A program made the translations under genes and the position numbers. Positions 15,487-25,110 of a stretch of 64,000 bases of DNA are shown here, one piece after another. The stretch's first letter is position 1, and each line of letters starts with the position of its first letter. A model generated the notes under the pieces. It saw only the letters and a program-made list of their open reading frames with translations. It ran no database searches and had not been told where the DNA came from. This DNA comes from Poseidonocella sp. HB161398 (GTDB lineage Bacteria > Pseudomonadota > Alphaproteobacteria > Rhodobacterales > Rhodobacteraceae), in the NCBI RefSeq assembly GCF_005870025.1, contig NZ_VATA01000028.1, positions 1 to 64,000 on the forward strand, in the 5' to 3' direction.

Positions 15487-16818
15487 ATGCAGGTCACCGA
15501 GACCCTGAACGAAGGATTGAAGCGCGGCTACCAGATCCTCGTCTCCGCCGCGGAACTGGATGCCAAGGTGATGGAGAAGCTCACCGAGGCGCAGCCGGAA
15601 ATCCAGATGAAGGGTTTCCGCAAGGGCAAGGTTCCGCTGCCGCTGCTGAAGAAGCAGTTCGGCCCGCAGATCCTGGGCGAAGCCATGCAGGAAACCATCG
15701 ACGGTGCGATGAGCAAGCACTTCGAGGAGTCCGGCGACCGTCCGGCGCTGCAGCCGCAGGTCAAGATGACCAACGAGGACTGGAAAGAGGGTGACGACGT
15801 CGCCGTCGAGATGTCCTACGAGAAGCTGCCGGAAATCCCGGAAGTCGACCTGAAGACGATCTCGCTCGAGAAGCTGGTCGTGAAGGCCTCCGACGAGGAT
15901 ATCGACGAGGCGCTGAAGAACCTCGCCGAGAACGCCAAGAGCTGGGAAGACCGGATCGAGGGCGGCTACGCCGAGAAGGGCGACAAGGTCACCATGGACT
16001 TCGTCGGCAAGGTCGACGGCGAGCCCTTCGAAGGCGGCGCGGCCGAGGACTTCCCGCTGGAGCTGGGCTCCAACCAGTTCATCCCGGGCTTCGAAGAGCA
16101 GCTGGAAGGCGTGCATGTCGGTGACGAGAAGGTCGTGACCGTCTCCTTCCCGGAAGACTACCGCGCCGAGCACCTGGCCGGCAAGGAAGCCACCTTCGAC
16201 TGCACGATCAAGCACATCGACACGCCGAAGCCGACCGCGATCGACGACGAGCTGGCCAAGCAGTACGGCGCCGAGTCGCTGGACGCGCTGAAGACCCAGA
16301 TCGGCGAGCGCCTCGAAGCCGAATACGCAGGCGCCTCCCGCCAGGTGCAGAAGCGCAAGCTTCTGGACGCGCTGGACGGCCTGGTCTCCTTCGACCTGCC
16401 GCCGACCCTGGTCGAGGCGGAAGCCGGCCAGATCGCGCACCAGCTGTGGCACGAGGAAAACCCCGACGTGCACGGCCATGACCACCCGGAAATCACGCCG
16501 ACCGACGAGCACAACAAGCTCGCCGAGCGCCGCGTGCGCCTTGGCCTGCTGCTGGCCGAGCTGGGCCGCGTCAACGAGATCGAAGTGACCGAAGCCGAGA
16601 TGACCCAGGCGGTGATGGCGCAGGCGCGCCAGTACCCGGGCCAGGAACGCCAGTTCTTCGAGTTCATCCAGCAGAACGCCCAGGCCCAGCAGCAGCTGCG
16701 CGCCCCGATCTTCGAGGACAAGGTCGTCGACTACGTCTTCGAACTGGCGCAGGTCACCGAGACCGAAGTGTCGAAGGAAGACCTGGAGAAAGCCGTCGAG
16801 TCGCTCGAGGACGAGTGA
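15487..16818 (+). CDS. tig: Trigger factor, ribosome-associated chaperone and PPIase
   Basis: 443 residues, normal length. The N-terminal ribosome-binding domain contains the loop [20 protein letters not shown] (GFRxGKxP signature, about residues 38-52). The FKBP-type PPIase domain follows ([20 protein letters not shown], about 160-180), then the helical C-terminal arms. It binds nascent chains at the ribosomal exit by L23. Good AAGAAGGA Shine-Dalgarno upstream. A strong terminator follows at 16847. Codon use is strongly biased, as in highly expressed genes. The usual clpPX neighbours are absent. Confidence 0.97.
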   Translation: MQVTETLNEGLKRGYQILVSAAELDAKVMEKLTEAQPEIQMKGFRKGKVPLPLLKKQFGPQILGEAMQETIDGAMSKHFEESGDRPALQPQVKMTNEDWKEGDDVAVEMSYEKLPEIPEVDLKTISLEKLVVKASDEDIDEALKNLAENAKSWEDRIEGGYAEKGDKVTMDFVGKVDGEPFEGGAAEDFPLELGSNQFIPGFEEQLEGVHVGDEKVVTVSFPEDYRAEHLAGKEATFDCTIKHIDTPKPTAIDDELAKQYGAESLDALKTQIGERLEAEYAGASRQVQKRKLLDALDGLVSFDLPPTLVEAEAGQIAHQLWHEENPDVHGHDHPEITPTDEHNKLAERRVRLGLLLAELGRVNEIEVTEAEMTQAVMAQARQYPGQERQFFEFIQQNAQAQQQLRAPIFEDKVVDYVFELAQVTETEVSKEDLEKAVESLEDE

Positions 16819-16846
16819 TCTCCGGCCATCTGGCGGAATGACGGAA

Positions 16847-16873
16847 GGGCGGGTCTTCGGACCCGCCCTTTTT
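16847..16873 (+). terminator. Rho-independent terminator of tig
   Basis: GGGCGGGTC (16847-16855), loop TTCG, then GACCCGCCC (16860-16868) followed by TTTTT. A 9-bp perfect GC-rich stem with a stable UUCG tetraloop 28 bp after the tig stop. Confidence 0.9.
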
Positions 16874-17009
16874 CATGCGCTCGGGGCTGCGCTCCGCGGG
16901 GCGGCGTTTACCTTGTGTTCACCTAAAAGTTGATCGATTTCGCCTTCTGCGCGACCTCTCCCGGGCCGGGTTTCCGGCCGGAGCCATTGCGCAACAAGGG
17001 ATATCGTGC

Positions 17010-17660
17010 ATGCATCATCTGACAAGGACGGCCGCAGCGGCCGCGCTCGCGCTGTCGGCCTCTTCGGCGTCTGCCGCCGTGGTCCATATCGACCTGGGCG
17101 ACCGGACGCTCGCCAGCAACCAGTCCGCGGTCTACGACCTGGATGGCGACGGACAGGCGGATCTGCGGTTCTACGATTACTACAGGCGCCATTATTATCC
17201 GGGCTGGAGCACCACTGACAGCGAGGTCACGGCCTCCGGGCTCTATGGCAGCCGGGTCACGGCCGGCGGGGCGCTGGCCTCGGGCAGCCTGATCGATGCC
17301 GGCCTGGCCTATGCGGGGGCGTCGAAGCTCGCGGACATGTACTACAGCGGCTATTCCGGCACGCTGAGCTATACCGGCAGCTGGGTCCGGCACAGCGGCG
17401 TGGTGCGCGGCTATCTGGGCTTCGCGCTGAATGTGTCGAACGGCCAGCATTTCGGCTGGGCCAGCCTGACGGTCGATGGCGACGGCATCGTCACGCTGCG
17501 CGATCTGGCCTGGGAGGATGCCGCTGGCGTCGCGATCGTGGCGGGCAGCCTCGATAGCCTGGCCCCCGAAGCGCAGGTGCCGCTGCCGGCGTCTGCGGGG
17601 ATGATCTCGGCCGCGCTGGCCGGGCTCGGGTTCCTGGCGCGGCGCCGCCGCCGCGGCTGA
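17010..17660 (+). CDS. VPLPA-CTERM sorting-domain secreted protein
   Basis: 216 residues. It starts [20 protein letters not shown], a signal peptide, and continues into a Gly/Ser/Tyr-rich beta region that opens [20 protein letters not shown], with [16 protein letters not shown] like a calcium-type loop. The C-terminus carries the sorting signal [20 protein letters not shown] followed by ARRRRRG: a VPLPA motif, a membrane segment and a basic tail. Such proteins are processed by an exosortase-type system and often anchored or exported with exopolysaccharide; no exosortase gene is in this window. Isolated gene between two terminators. Confidence 0.85.
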   Translation: MHHLTRTAAAAALALSASSASAAVVHIDLGDRTLASNQSAVYDLDGDGQADLRFYDYYRRHYYPGWSTTDSEVTASGLYGSRVTAGGALASGSLIDAGLAYAGASKLADMYYSGYSGTLSYTGSWVRHSGVVRGYLGFALNVSNGQHFGWASLTVDGDGIVTLRDLAWEDAAGVAIVAGSLDSLAPEAQVPLPASAGMISAALAGLGFLARRRRRG

Positions 17661-17685
17661 GCCGGACCGGGGGGCCTGACATGGA

Positions 17686-17711
17686 AACGCCCTCCCGTCG
17701 GGGAGGGCGTT
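17686..17711. terminator. Bidirectional terminator between VPLPA-CTERM gene and helicase
   Basis: AACGCCCTCCC (17686-17696), loop GTCG, GGGAGGGCGTT (17701-17711): an 11-bp perfect stem between convergent genes, with a T-rich run after it on the plus strand (TGCTGTTTTC). Confidence 0.85.
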
Positions 17712-17736
17712 GCTGTTTTCAGGCTTTGGCCGCGGC

Positions 17737-19044
17737 TCAGGCGGCGCTGGCCTTGGCCGGACGGCGGCGGCTCCGCGCGCGGCGCGGACGGCCGCTCCCG
17801 GCCTTCGCCCCGTCGCCATGGCCATGGCCCTGGCCCTGCGGGCGGCCGTGCTTCGGCGCGCCGCCGGGCTTGCCGCCGCGGCCGCCGCCGGATTTCGCCG
17901 GACGGTGGGTGGCGCCGAGCGGACGGTCGCCGAAGCTGGTCTCCAGCACATTGCCGATCAGCTTCTCGATCGCCTTCAGTTCCTTGACCTCGTCGGTCGA
18001 GCAGAACGCCACGGCGCGGCCGTCGCGCCCGGCGCGGGCGGTGCGGCCGATGCGGTGGACATAGTTGTCCGGCACGTTCGGCAGGTCGAAGTTGTAGACA
18101 TGGCGCACCTCGGGGATGTCGATCCCGCGGGCGGCGACGTCGGTGGCGATCAGCACTTTCAGCTGGCCGGTGCGGAACGACTTCAGCGCGCGCTCGCGCT
18201 GGCCCTGGCTCTTGTTGCCGTGGATCGCGCCGACGGCGAAGCCGGCCTTCTCGACGGCGCGGGCCAGCCGGTCGGCGCCGTGCTTGGTGCGGGTGAAGAC
18301 CAGCGCCAACTCGGAGGGGTGGGCGCCGAGCAGGTCGATCAGGTGCCCGGTCTTCTCCGGCTGCTCGATGAAGCGGACTTCCTGCTCGATGCGGTCGGCG
18401 GTCTTGCCCGGAGGCGTGACCGAGATCTTCACCGGATCGGTCAGGTAGGCCTGCGCGATCTCTTCCATCTGGTCGGCCATGGTGGCCGAGAACAGCAGCG
18501 TCTGGCGCGTCTTCGGCAGCAGCGAGGCGATCCGGCGCAGCGCGTGGATGAAGCCGATGTCCAGCATCTGGTCGGCCTCGTCGAGCACCAGGAAGCGCGT
18601 GTCGTGCAGCGACAGGTCCTGGCGGTCGATCAGGTCCAGCAGGCGGCCCGGCGTCGCCACCAGCAGGTGGACGCCCTTCGACAGCTTCTGCGCCTGGCGG
18701 TTGATCGAGGCGCCGCCGGTGACGATGTGCAGCCGCAGATGCGCGCCGTCGGTGATCATGGCGAGGTTGTCATGGATCTGCTGTGCCAGCTCGCGGGTCG
18801 GGGCGAGGATCAGCGCCTGGGTGCTGCGCAGCTTGCATTTCTGCTGCTCGTGCATCAGCGCCTGGGCGATCGGCAGGCCGAAGGCCATGGTCTTGCCGGT
18901 GCCGGTCTGGGCCAGGCCCATGACGTCGCGGCCTTCCAGCGCATGCGGAATGGCCTGCTGCTGGATCGGGGTCGGATCGGTGATCTTGGCGGCGGCAAGC
19001 GCCTCCAGCAGGCGGGGCTTCAGCCCCATCTGGTCGAAACTCAT
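17737..19044 (-). CDS. DEAD-box ATP-dependent RNA helicase, RhlE-like
   Basis: 435 residues. Motifs in order: Q motif ([20 protein letters not shown]), motif I AQTGTGKT (about 46-53), Ia [14 protein letters not shown] (within [15 protein letters not shown]), III SAT, then helicase C-terminal motifs ([32 protein letters not shown]). The C-terminal tail is basic and Gly/Arg-rich, as in RhlE types that remodel rRNA or structured mRNA. Cytoplasmic. Transcribed alone, with a terminator beyond its stop. Confidence 0.95.
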   Translation of the reverse strand: MSFDQMGLKPRLLEALAAAKITDPTPIQQQAIPHALEGRDVMGLAQTGTGKTMAFGLPIAQALMHEQQKCKLRSTQALILAPTRELAQQIHDNLAMITDGAHLRLHIVTGGASINRQAQKLSKGVHLLVATPGRLLDLIDRQDLSLHDTRFLVLDEADQMLDIGFIHALRRIASLLPKTRQTLLFSATMADQMEEIAQAYLTDPVKISVTPPGKTADRIEQEVRFIEQPEKTGHLIDLLGAHPSELALVFTRTKHGADRLARAVEKAGFAVGAIHGNKSQGQRERALKSFRTGQLKVLIATDVAARGIDIPEVRHVYNFDLPNVPDNYVHRIGRTARAGRDGRAVAFCSTDEVKELKAIEKLIGNVLETSFGDRPLGATHRPAKSGGGRGGKPGGAPKHGRPQGQGHGHGDGAKAGSGRPRRARSRRRPAKASAA

Positions 19045-20086
19045 GAATGGATATGTCCTGTCGTGGCGGCGTCATTGGCCGCGGAATGGGTCCGGCGAAG
19101 TCCGGGGAGGGGCTGCGGGCACCACCGCATCTTCGGAGCGCGGCGGGCGTAACCGCAGACCGGGACGGCCGCATCGAAGGGACATCCGGGCATCCAGTGC
19201 ATGCGAAGCAGGGGCACCGGGCGATTACGAGTCCGTCAAATGGGGGCAGACGGACCGAAAGTCAATCGGAAACTCCACGAAGCCTGCTGCATCGCGGCAG
19301 GGACAGTGCGCGGACGCAGCATTTCCGCGGGTCTCTGCGCCCCGGCAGGCCGGGCGCGCCGGTCCGTCCGCCCCCTGTTGCTGGCTGCCGGGAAAGGGTC
19401 TGGGCGCCTGCCGCGATCGTACCGACGACGGGGGCGTCCGGGCCGGGCATGGACGCATGTCCTGCCGCCGCCCGGATCTCTCCTGTGGCAGAGACAGCTT
19501 CAGGGCCTGCTCAGGGTGCCCTGGAGTCAGGCAGTCGCGGCATCGCTGGGCGGCTGAAGCGAGGACGGCGCCGTCGGGGCTGATCCGGGGGTCGAAGCTC
19601 CCGCGCGGCCTGTGCCGGGAGGGTCCGGGCCGTTCCGCGTATGCACCGGCCGCGGCAGGGGCGAGGCGTTCCGATACGTGCGTCTCCCGCGCCATGCCTG
19701 CCGGAAGGTGCGGCCCCGGAACGGCCCCGAAGGCGCAGCGGGGACTCTGTTGGTCTGGGCCGCGCGCCGTCTTCTGCGGCGGCCCCCCGAGCCGCAGGAT
19801 GTGCGCCGCCGGGGCCGGGCCCGGGTGCAGCTGCGCTATCCTCTCCTGAGCCGTTCATGCAGGGACGCCCCAAGCCGTCCGGTGACGCTGCCGCGCCTTG
19901 TCCCGCGCGCCGTCCCTTCCGGGAGGTTTCCGCCGGGCGTTCCGTGACGGCCAGCGAGGCCGGGCTGGCCCGGGGGGCGGAGGGCGCAAGGCGGTGCTTC
20001 GCCCGCCCAATCCGCCGGGACGGGGTCCAGAGTCGCCCCGCGGCCGATGCCGGGGGCGGGCCGCGAGGCAACGAGGGGCAGGCGCC
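19045..20086. other. About 1 kb without a recognised gene
   Basis: All frames here are Arg/Ala/Pro/Gly-rich and none shows a familiar motif or a plausible start. The helicase promoter should lie in the first 100-150 bp. A slightly more AT-rich patch near 19220-19290 (GTCAAATGGGGGCAGACGG) might be an insertion-sequence scar, but no inverted-repeat partner was found. No RNA gene seen. Confidence 0.4.
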
Positions 20087-20854
20087 CTAGCTGCGCTGCA
20101 GCTCCTGCGCCATCCAGGCCGTGAACGCGCCAAGGCGCTCGGCGAAGTCCGCCGGATCGTCGCCGGGGTCGCGCGCCTCGCGCAGGAAGGCACGCAGTGC
20201 AGCGCCCTGGCCGGGGTGGCGGCGGGCGAGCTTCTCCGCGTGGTCCTCGAGCGTGTCCGGCCAGTCGCGGTCGTCTTCGCGGCGCAGGACATTGGTGGAG
20301 CGGATCAGCTTGCGCGCCGCTTCCCGCATGAGGCGGCGGGCCGGCGCGCCGGGCGGGGCGGCCTCCAGCGCGCTGCGGTAGCCGCCGAGCACGCGCTCGA
20401 AATCGCCCTTCACCGCCAGGGCGAGGGCGCGGGAGGGGCGGAAGAGCGGGATGTCCTCGGCCGGGTCCGGCCCGCAGAGGCAGCGGCAGTGATGCCGCAG
20501 CCAGTAGCGCCAGGCCAAGCCCTGCTCCGCGGAGCGGAGCTCCGCGAGGGTGCCGATGTCGAAATCGACCTTGCTGGCGACCGGATGCGCCGCCTCGATC
20601 TGCCGCCGCAGCGCCTCGAGTCGGCGGCGCCCGGCAGCGGAGGGCGCCGCCCCGAAGATCAGCGACAGGTCGAGATCGGAGCGTCCGGGCACGGCACGGG
20701 CCTCGGCGACGCTGCCATAGACATGGAGGCTGTGGATCAGCGGTTCGGCGGCGGGCGAGAGCCGGGCGCAGACCTCCTCCAGCAGGGGGCGGAACGCCTC
20801 CTGGAAGGGGCGGTTGCCGACCGCCGTGATCCTGCCGTCGCGGCCGATGCCCAT
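20087..20854 (-). CDS. Nucleotidyltransferase-domain protein
   Basis: 255 residues. The minimal nucleotidyltransferase signature is present: HVYGSVAEARAVPGRSDLDL, i.e. GS followed by DLDLS (about residues 50-67), with a further acidic position in KVDFDIGTL (about 97-102) as third metal ligand. The C-terminal half is helical (VKGDFERVLGGYRSALEAA) and may bind the acceptor. The family transfers a nucleotide to small molecules, RNA or proteins; the target cannot be told here. No partner antitoxin-like gene is adjacent, so an MNT/HEPN toxin system is not supported. Monocistronic. Confidence 0.75.
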   Translation of the reverse strand: MGIGRDGRITAVGNRPFQEAFRPLLEEVCARLSPAAEPLIHSLHVYGSVAEARAVPGRSDLDLSLIFGAAPSAAGRRRLEALRRQIEAAHPVASKVDFDIGTLAELRSAEQGLAWRYWLRHHCRCLCGPDPAEDIPLFRPSRALALAVKGDFERVLGGYRSALEAAPPGAPARRLMREAARKLIRSTNVLRREDDRDWPDTLEDHAEKLARRHPGQGAALRAFLREARDPGDDPADFAERLGAFTAWMAQELQRS

Positions 20855-20963
20855 CCTGCCCCCCGTCGCCTCCCCGGAGCAGGGGGCTAGGCCGGATCGG
20901 ACGCAAGGTCAACTGCCGCGTCCATGTCCGGGGAAGGGGCGCTCCGCCAAGGGCGGGCCGCCA

Positions 20964-21003
20964 TGTCACCGGAACGTCGCCCAAGTGTCGCGGAACTGTC
21001 GCG
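20964..21003 (+). promoter_or_regulatory. Tandem Pho boxes upstream of phoD
   Basis: Four 7-bp direct repeats lie at an exact 11-bp period: TGTCACC (20964), CGTCGCC (20975), TGTCGCG (20986), TGTCGCG (20997). PhoB binds 7-bp CTGTCAT-like repeats separated by 4 bp, so this is two adjacent Pho boxes, ending 57 bp before the phosphatase start. Spacing and position support control by phosphate starvation. Confidence 0.7.
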
Positions 21004-21059
21004 ATGGCCGGGCCATACGGGCGCCACAGAAAACGCCTATCCATCGACAGGACAGTGAC

Positions 21060-22607
21060 ATGACCGCCCGTATCTCCCGCCGTTCCGTGCTTTCCGGCGG
21101 CACCGTGCTTGCCGCTTCGCTCGCCATGCCCGCCATCTCCCGCGCCGATGACCGCCCGGTCTTCACCCATGGCGTGCAGTCCGGCGACGCGACCGCCAAT
21201 TCCGGCATGATCTGGACCCGCGTGAACATGCCCTCGCGGGTGATGATGGAGGTCTCGACCACCGAGAGCTTCTCCAATTCCGTCAAGCTGCCGCCGCTGA
21301 ACGCGCTGCCGGGCTCGGATCTGGCGGTCAAGCGGCTGGTCGAGGGGCTGCCCGCGGACCAGGACATCTTCTACCGCTTCACCGCGGCCGACCTGTCGAG
21401 CCTCAACGCCGTCTCCGACCCGCTGACCGGCCATTTCCGCACCGCCCCGGCCTCGCGCCGCTCGGTCCGCTTCGCCTGGTCGGGCGATACCGCGGGGCAG
21501 GGCTACGGCATCGACGATGACGGCATGCTGACCTATGCCACCATGGCGAAGCACGAGCCCGACTTCTTCCTGCATTCCGGCGACACCATCTATGCCGACG
21601 GCGCGATGGAAGAGGAGACCGTCAAGGACGGCAAGCTGATCTGGAAGAACACGCTGCTGATCGACGAGAAGCGCAAGGTGGCCGAGACGCTGGACGAGTA
21701 CCGCGGCCAGTGGAAGTACAACCTGATGGACCGCCATGTGCAGGCGCTGAACGCCTCGGTGCCGACCTTCTTCCAGTGGGACGACCACGAGGTCGTCAAC
21801 AACTGGTCGGACAGCAAGGACCTCTCGGGCGACGACCGCTATACCGAGAAGAACGTCCGTGTCCTCGCCGCCCGCGCGGGCCAGGCCTTCCACGAGATGA
21901 CGCCGATCAGCTACCAGCCGGCCGAGCCGGGCCGCGTCTACCGCAAGATGTCCTACGGGCCGATGGTCGACGTGTTCTTCCTCGACATGCGGGCCTATCG
22001 CGGGCCGAACACGGCGAACCTGCAGGAGGCGATCAACGACGAGAGCGTCTTCCTCGGCGCCCGCCAGATCGAATGGCTGAAGCGCGAGCTGACGAATTCG
22101 ACCGCCACCTGGAAGGTCATCGCCGCCGACATGCCGATCGGGCTGGTCGTGCGCGACGGCGAGTTCTTCGAGGCGATCGCCAATGCCGATGACGGCGCTG
22201 CCAAGGGCCGCGAGCTGGAGCTGGCCGACATCCTGCGCTTCATCAAGGCGGCGGATATCCGCAACACCGTCTGGCTGACCGCCGACGTGCACTACACCGC
22301 CGCGCATTACTACGACCCGAACAAGGCGCAGATGCAGGACTTCAACCCGTTCTGGGAATTCGTCTCGGGGCCGCTGCATGCGGGCACCTTCGGGCCGAAC
22401 GCGCTCGACATGACCTTCGGGCCGGAGGTGAAATACGTGAAGGCGCCGAGCGAGGAGCAGGGCCAGAACCTGCCGCCGTCCGCGGGTCTGCAGTTCTTCG
22501 GCCTCGTCGATGTCGACGGCGCGACGCAGCAGATGAAGGTGCGGCTGATGGATCGCGGCGACAACGAGCTGTGGTCGATCACCCTCGATCCGGACTTCTC
22601 CGCCTGA
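21060..22607 (+). CDS. phoD: PhoD-family alkaline phosphatase/phosphodiesterase
   Basis: 515 residues. The twin-arginine signal TARISRRSVLSGGTVLAASL directs export of the folded metalloenzyme to the periplasm. The PhoD N-terminal domain (FTHGVQSGDATANSGMIWTR) precedes the calcineurin-like metallophosphatase core: FAWSGDTAGQ, FLHSGDTIYADG, FFQWDDHEVVNNW and WLTADVHYTAAHYYD, which supply the metal ligands. It hydrolyses phosphate mono- or diesters to release phosphate. The start at 21060 follows GACAGTGAC, with tandem Pho boxes upstream. Confidence 0.93.
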   Translation: MTARISRRSVLSGGTVLAASLAMPAISRADDRPVFTHGVQSGDATANSGMIWTRVNMPSRVMMEVSTTESFSNSVKLPPLNALPGSDLAVKRLVEGLPADQDIFYRFTAADLSSLNAVSDPLTGHFRTAPASRRSVRFAWSGDTAGQGYGIDDDGMLTYATMAKHEPDFFLHSGDTIYADGAMEEETVKDGKLIWKNTLLIDEKRKVAETLDEYRGQWKYNLMDRHVQALNASVPTFFQWDDHEVVNNWSDSKDLSGDDRYTEKNVRVLAARAGQAFHEMTPISYQPAEPGRVYRKMSYGPMVDVFFLDMRAYRGPNTANLQEAINDESVFLGARQIEWLKRELTNSTATWKVIAADMPIGLVVRDGEFFEAIANADDGAAKGRELELADILRFIKAADIRNTVWLTADVHYTAAHYYDPNKAQMQDFNPFWEFVSGPLHAGTFGPNALDMTFGPEVKYVKAPSEEQGQNLPPSAGLQFFGLVDVDGATQQMKVRLMDRGDNELWSITLDPDFSA

Positions 22608-22712
22608 GCGCGGCCGGGGCGGCCTCGGGGCCGTCCCCTCCCGTCGCGGTTAGCGGCGCATTAAGCCTGGCGGCGTATGACTGCGGGACAGGCTGCCAAG
22701 GGGGACATCGCC

Positions 22713-22796
22713 ATGCGCCATTCCGGCTGCTGCTTCTTCCTGCTCACGGTTGTCGGGCTGGGACTGGTCGGTCTCGAAGGCTTCGCCTTCCTCTAG
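22713..22796 (+). CDS. 27-residue single-span membrane peptide
   Basis: MRHSGCCFFLLTVVGLGLVG then LEGFAFL: a short basic start with two Cys followed by one hydrophobic segment. AAGGGGGA lies about 8 bases before the ATG, a strong Shine-Dalgarno sequence; an in-frame start at 22677 would give 39 residues. A strong hairpin terminator follows 16 bp after the stop. It is probably a real small inner-membrane protein; function unknown. It may be read from its own promoter or as the end of the phoD transcript. Confidence 0.45.
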   Translation: MRHSGCCFFLLTVVGLGLVGLEGFAFL

Positions 22797-22811
22797 GGAC
22801 CGCGCAAAGGA

Positions 22812-22843
22812 AAAGCGCGCCGCTCTGCCGAGCGGCGCGCTTT
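22812..22843. terminator. Bidirectional terminator between small membrane peptide and rplI
   Basis: AAAGCGCGCCGCTC (22812-22825), loop TGCC, GAGCGGCGCGCTTT (22830-22843): a 14-bp perfect stem with A-rich and T-rich flanks that serve both strands. Confidence 0.9.
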
Positions 22844-22865
22844 CCTGTCTTTCGGAAGGCCCGGA

Positions 22866-23486
22866 TCAGGATTCCGGGCGGTCTTCCAGGTCCGGCTGGG
22901 GCGTGGAATCGCCGCTCTCGTCGTCGAGCGCTGCGGAGCCGATTTCGTCGAACAGTTCGGCGATCTCGAATTCTGCGGCGGCTTCGGCTTCGGCAGCCAG
23001 TTCCTGGATCGACTTGCCGGAGGCTTGCAGCTCGGCTTCTTCCTTGGAACGGGCGACGTTCAGGTGGATGTCGACTTCGACTTCCGGATGCAGGGTCACG
23101 TGCACGGTGTGCAGGCCCAGATCCTTGATCGGCTTCGACAGCTTGACCTGCTTGCGGTCGAGGGTGAAGCCCTCGGCGGTCGCGGCATCGGCGGCGTCAC
23201 GCGGGGTGACCGAGCCGTAGAGCGCACCGGCATCCGAAGCGGAGCGGATCACGATGAACTGCTGGCCGTCGAGCTTGGCGGCCATTGCCTCTGCTTCCTT
23301 CTTGGTCTCGAGGTTATCGGCCTCGAGCTGGGCCTTGCGGGCCTCGAAGGATTTGATGTTGGCGTCCGAGGCGCGCAGCGCCTTGCCGGTCGGCAGCAGG
23401 AAATTGCGGGCGTAACCGTCCTTGACGGAGACGACCTCGCCCATCTGGCCGAGTTTGGCGACGCGCTGGAGAAGGATCACTTCCAT
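22866..23486 (-). CDS. rplI: 50S ribosomal protein L9
   Basis: 206 residues. The N-terminal rRNA-binding domain is canonical ([33 protein letters not shown]), then a long central helix and a C-terminal domain ([30 protein letters not shown]). E. coli L9 has 149 residues; the extra C-terminal about 50 residues are acidic and Ala/Glu-rich ([20 protein letters not shown]), a tail common in Rhodobacterales. Last gene of the rpsF-rpsR-rplI operon; 12 bp after rpsR. Confidence 0.97.
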   Translation of the reverse strand: MEVILLQRVAKLGQMGEVVSVKDGYARNFLLPTGKALRASDANIKSFEARKAQLEADNLETKKEAEAMAAKLDGQQFIVIRSASDAGALYGSVTPRDAADAATAEGFTLDRKQVKLSKPIKDLGLHTVHVTLHPEVEVDIHLNVARSKEEAELQASGKSIQELAAEAEAAAEFEIAELFDEIGSAALDDESGDSTPQPDLEDRPES

Positions 23487-23498
23487 GGGAATCGCTCC

Positions 23499-23726
23499 TT
23501 ACTTCACGGCGTAGGGCAGCAGGGCGAGGAAGCGGGCGCGCTTGATGGCACGGGCCAGCTCGCGCTGCTTCTTCGCCGAGACGGCGGTGATGCGGGACGG
23601 CACGATCTTGCCGCGCTCGGAGATGTAGCGCTGCAGGAGACGGGTGTCCTTGTAGTCGATCTTCGGCGCGTTGTCGCCGGAGAACGGGCAGACCTTGCGG
23701 CGGCGGAAAAACGGTTTGGTTGCCAT
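23499..23726 (-). CDS. rpsR: 30S ribosomal protein S18
   Basis: 75 residues, normal length. It contains [20 protein letters not shown], then [20 protein letters not shown] and [20 protein letters not shown], the S18 signature. It binds S6 on the 30S platform. Middle gene of the operon, 12 bp downstream of rpsF and 12 bp upstream of rplI, each start preceded by a GGAG-type Shine-Dalgarno. Confidence 0.97.
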   Translation of the reverse strand: MATKPFFRRRKVCPFSGDNAPKIDYKDTRLLQRYISERGKIVPSRITAVSAKKQRELARAIKRARFLALLPYAVK

Positions 23727-23738
23727 GTCAGTCTCTCC

Positions 23739-24101
23739 TTACCGGTCGCGATCGCGGCCGCGGCGGCCATCGCGCTCGTCGCGCTTCTGCATCTGGACGG
23801 AGGGGCCTTCTTCGTGGCCTTCGACCTTGATGGTCATGACGCGCATGACGTCGTCATGCAGGCGCATCAGGCGTTCCATCTCCTGCACGGCCGGCGCCGG
23901 GGCGTCGGTCTTCAGGAAGGCGTAGTGGCCCTTGCGGTTCTTGTTGATCTTGTAGGCCATCGTCTTGACGCCCCAGTACTCGGACTCGACGACTTTGCCG
24001 CCATTGTCCGACAGGACGGTGGAGAAGTGCTCCACGAGACCTTCGGCCTGCGCGTTGGACAGGTCCTGCCGCGCAATGAAGACATGCTCATAGAAGGGCA
24101 T
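23739..24101 (-). CDS. rpsF: 30S ribosomal protein S6
   Basis: 120 residues. The start at 24101 ([20 protein letters not shown]) is the standard S6 N-terminus; upstream in-frame codons belong to the leader. Conserved blocks: [20 protein letters not shown] and [20 protein letters not shown]. The C-terminal tail is Arg/Asp-rich ([15 protein letters not shown]). It pairs with S18 in the platform. First gene of the rpsF-rpsR-rplI operon. Strong codon bias. Confidence 0.97.
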   Translation of the reverse strand: MPFYEHVFIARQDLSNAQAEGLVEHFSTVLSDNGGKVVESEYWGVKTMAYKINKNRKGHYAFLKTDAPAPAVQEMERLMRLHDDVMRVMTIKVEGHEEGPSVQMQKRDERDGRRGRDRDR

Positions 24102-24384
24102 GCGGGCTCCAGTTCTGTTCAGGCGCGTTTCATAGGAGCAGGTTCCGTCCTCCGCCCCGCTCCGCGAGAGGCCGCGCCGTTCATGTGACTTTGCGAAGGA
24201 TGCGCCTTCATACACATTCCGCGCGGCTTGGCAAGGGCGGGGCGCGGTCCGGGCGCGGGGGCAATGCACAGATCGTCGCGGTTCTGTTCGCCGGCGCACA
24301 GAACCCGTGAGCAAAGCGGCAATGGACTTGCACGGCATGCCAGACGACATTCCGGGCAGCAACCCAATCTTCCGGAGACGTTCC

Positions 24385-24960
24385 ATGAAAAAGTTCCTGC
24401 TTGCCACCGCCATGACCGCCTTTGCCGCGACCGGCGCCCTGGCCGCCGACACCTACACCGTCGACACCACCCACGCCCAGATCATCTACCATTACAACCA
24501 CCTGGGCTTCTCCACGACCTACGGCATGTTCTCGGGCATCACCGGCGACATCCAGTTCGACGAAGCCGATCCGGCCGCCTCCTCGGTCTCGGTCACCTTC
24601 CCGATCACCTCGCTCTTCACCGGCGACGACGAGCGCACCGCGCATTTCAAGACCGATGACTTCTTCGGCGCCGAGGCAAACCCCGAAGGCAGCTTCACCT
24701 CGACCTCGATCGAAGTGACCGGCGAGAACACCGCCGAGATCACCGGCGACCTGACCATCAACGGCATCACCAAGCCGGTCACGCTGGACACCACCATGAC
24801 CCAGAAGGGCGACCACCCGATGGCCGGCAAGCCCTGGATCGGCTTCAACGCCACCACCACCATCACCCGCACGGATTTCGACATGGGCATGTACGCCCCC
24901 TATGTCTCCGACGAGGTCGAGGTCTTCATCTCGATCGAGGCGATGCAGGCCGACAGCTGA
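24385..24960 (+). CDS. YceI family periplasmic lipid-binding protein
   Basis: 191 residues. Signal peptide [20 protein letters not shown] with cleavage before ADTYTVD. The YceI lipocalin-like barrel is shown by [20 protein letters not shown] (residues about 23-42), [38 protein letters not shown] and [20 protein letters not shown]. Family members bind isoprenoid lipids in a long pocket. Start chosen at 24385 with CGGAGACG upstream. Monocistronic, divergent from rpsF. Confidence 0.95.
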   Translation: MKKFLLATAMTAFAATGALAADTYTVDTTHAQIIYHYNHLGFSTTYGMFSGITGDIQFDEADPAASSVSVTFPITSLFTGDDERTAHFKTDDFFGAEANPEGSFTSTSIEVTGENTAEITGDLTINGITKPVTLDTTMTQKGDHPMAGKPWIGFNATTTITRTDFDMGMYAPYVSDEVEVFISIEAMQADS

Positions 24961-25110
24961 TCGCAGCCGCAATTCCTGCCGGAAAGGGCCGTCCGCCGCC
25001 GCGGGCGGCCCTTTCCGCGTTCCGGGCTGTGCCCTTTTGCCCGCCCCCCGGAAGCGCCTCGGCCCGCTAGAACGGGAGGGAGGGACGCATCGGAGCAGGG
25101 AGGCGCGAGG

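Noticed and set aside
19225-19695. 156-residue minus-strand frame downstream of the nucleotidyltransferase gene
   Set aside because: Composition is GC noise; the FVEFPIDFRSVCPHLTDS end hinted at an insertion element but nothing else agreed.
20087-20854. MNT-type toxin/antitoxin with the nucleotidyltransferase
   Set aside because: The protein is larger than minimal MNT proteins and has no adjacent HEPN partner.
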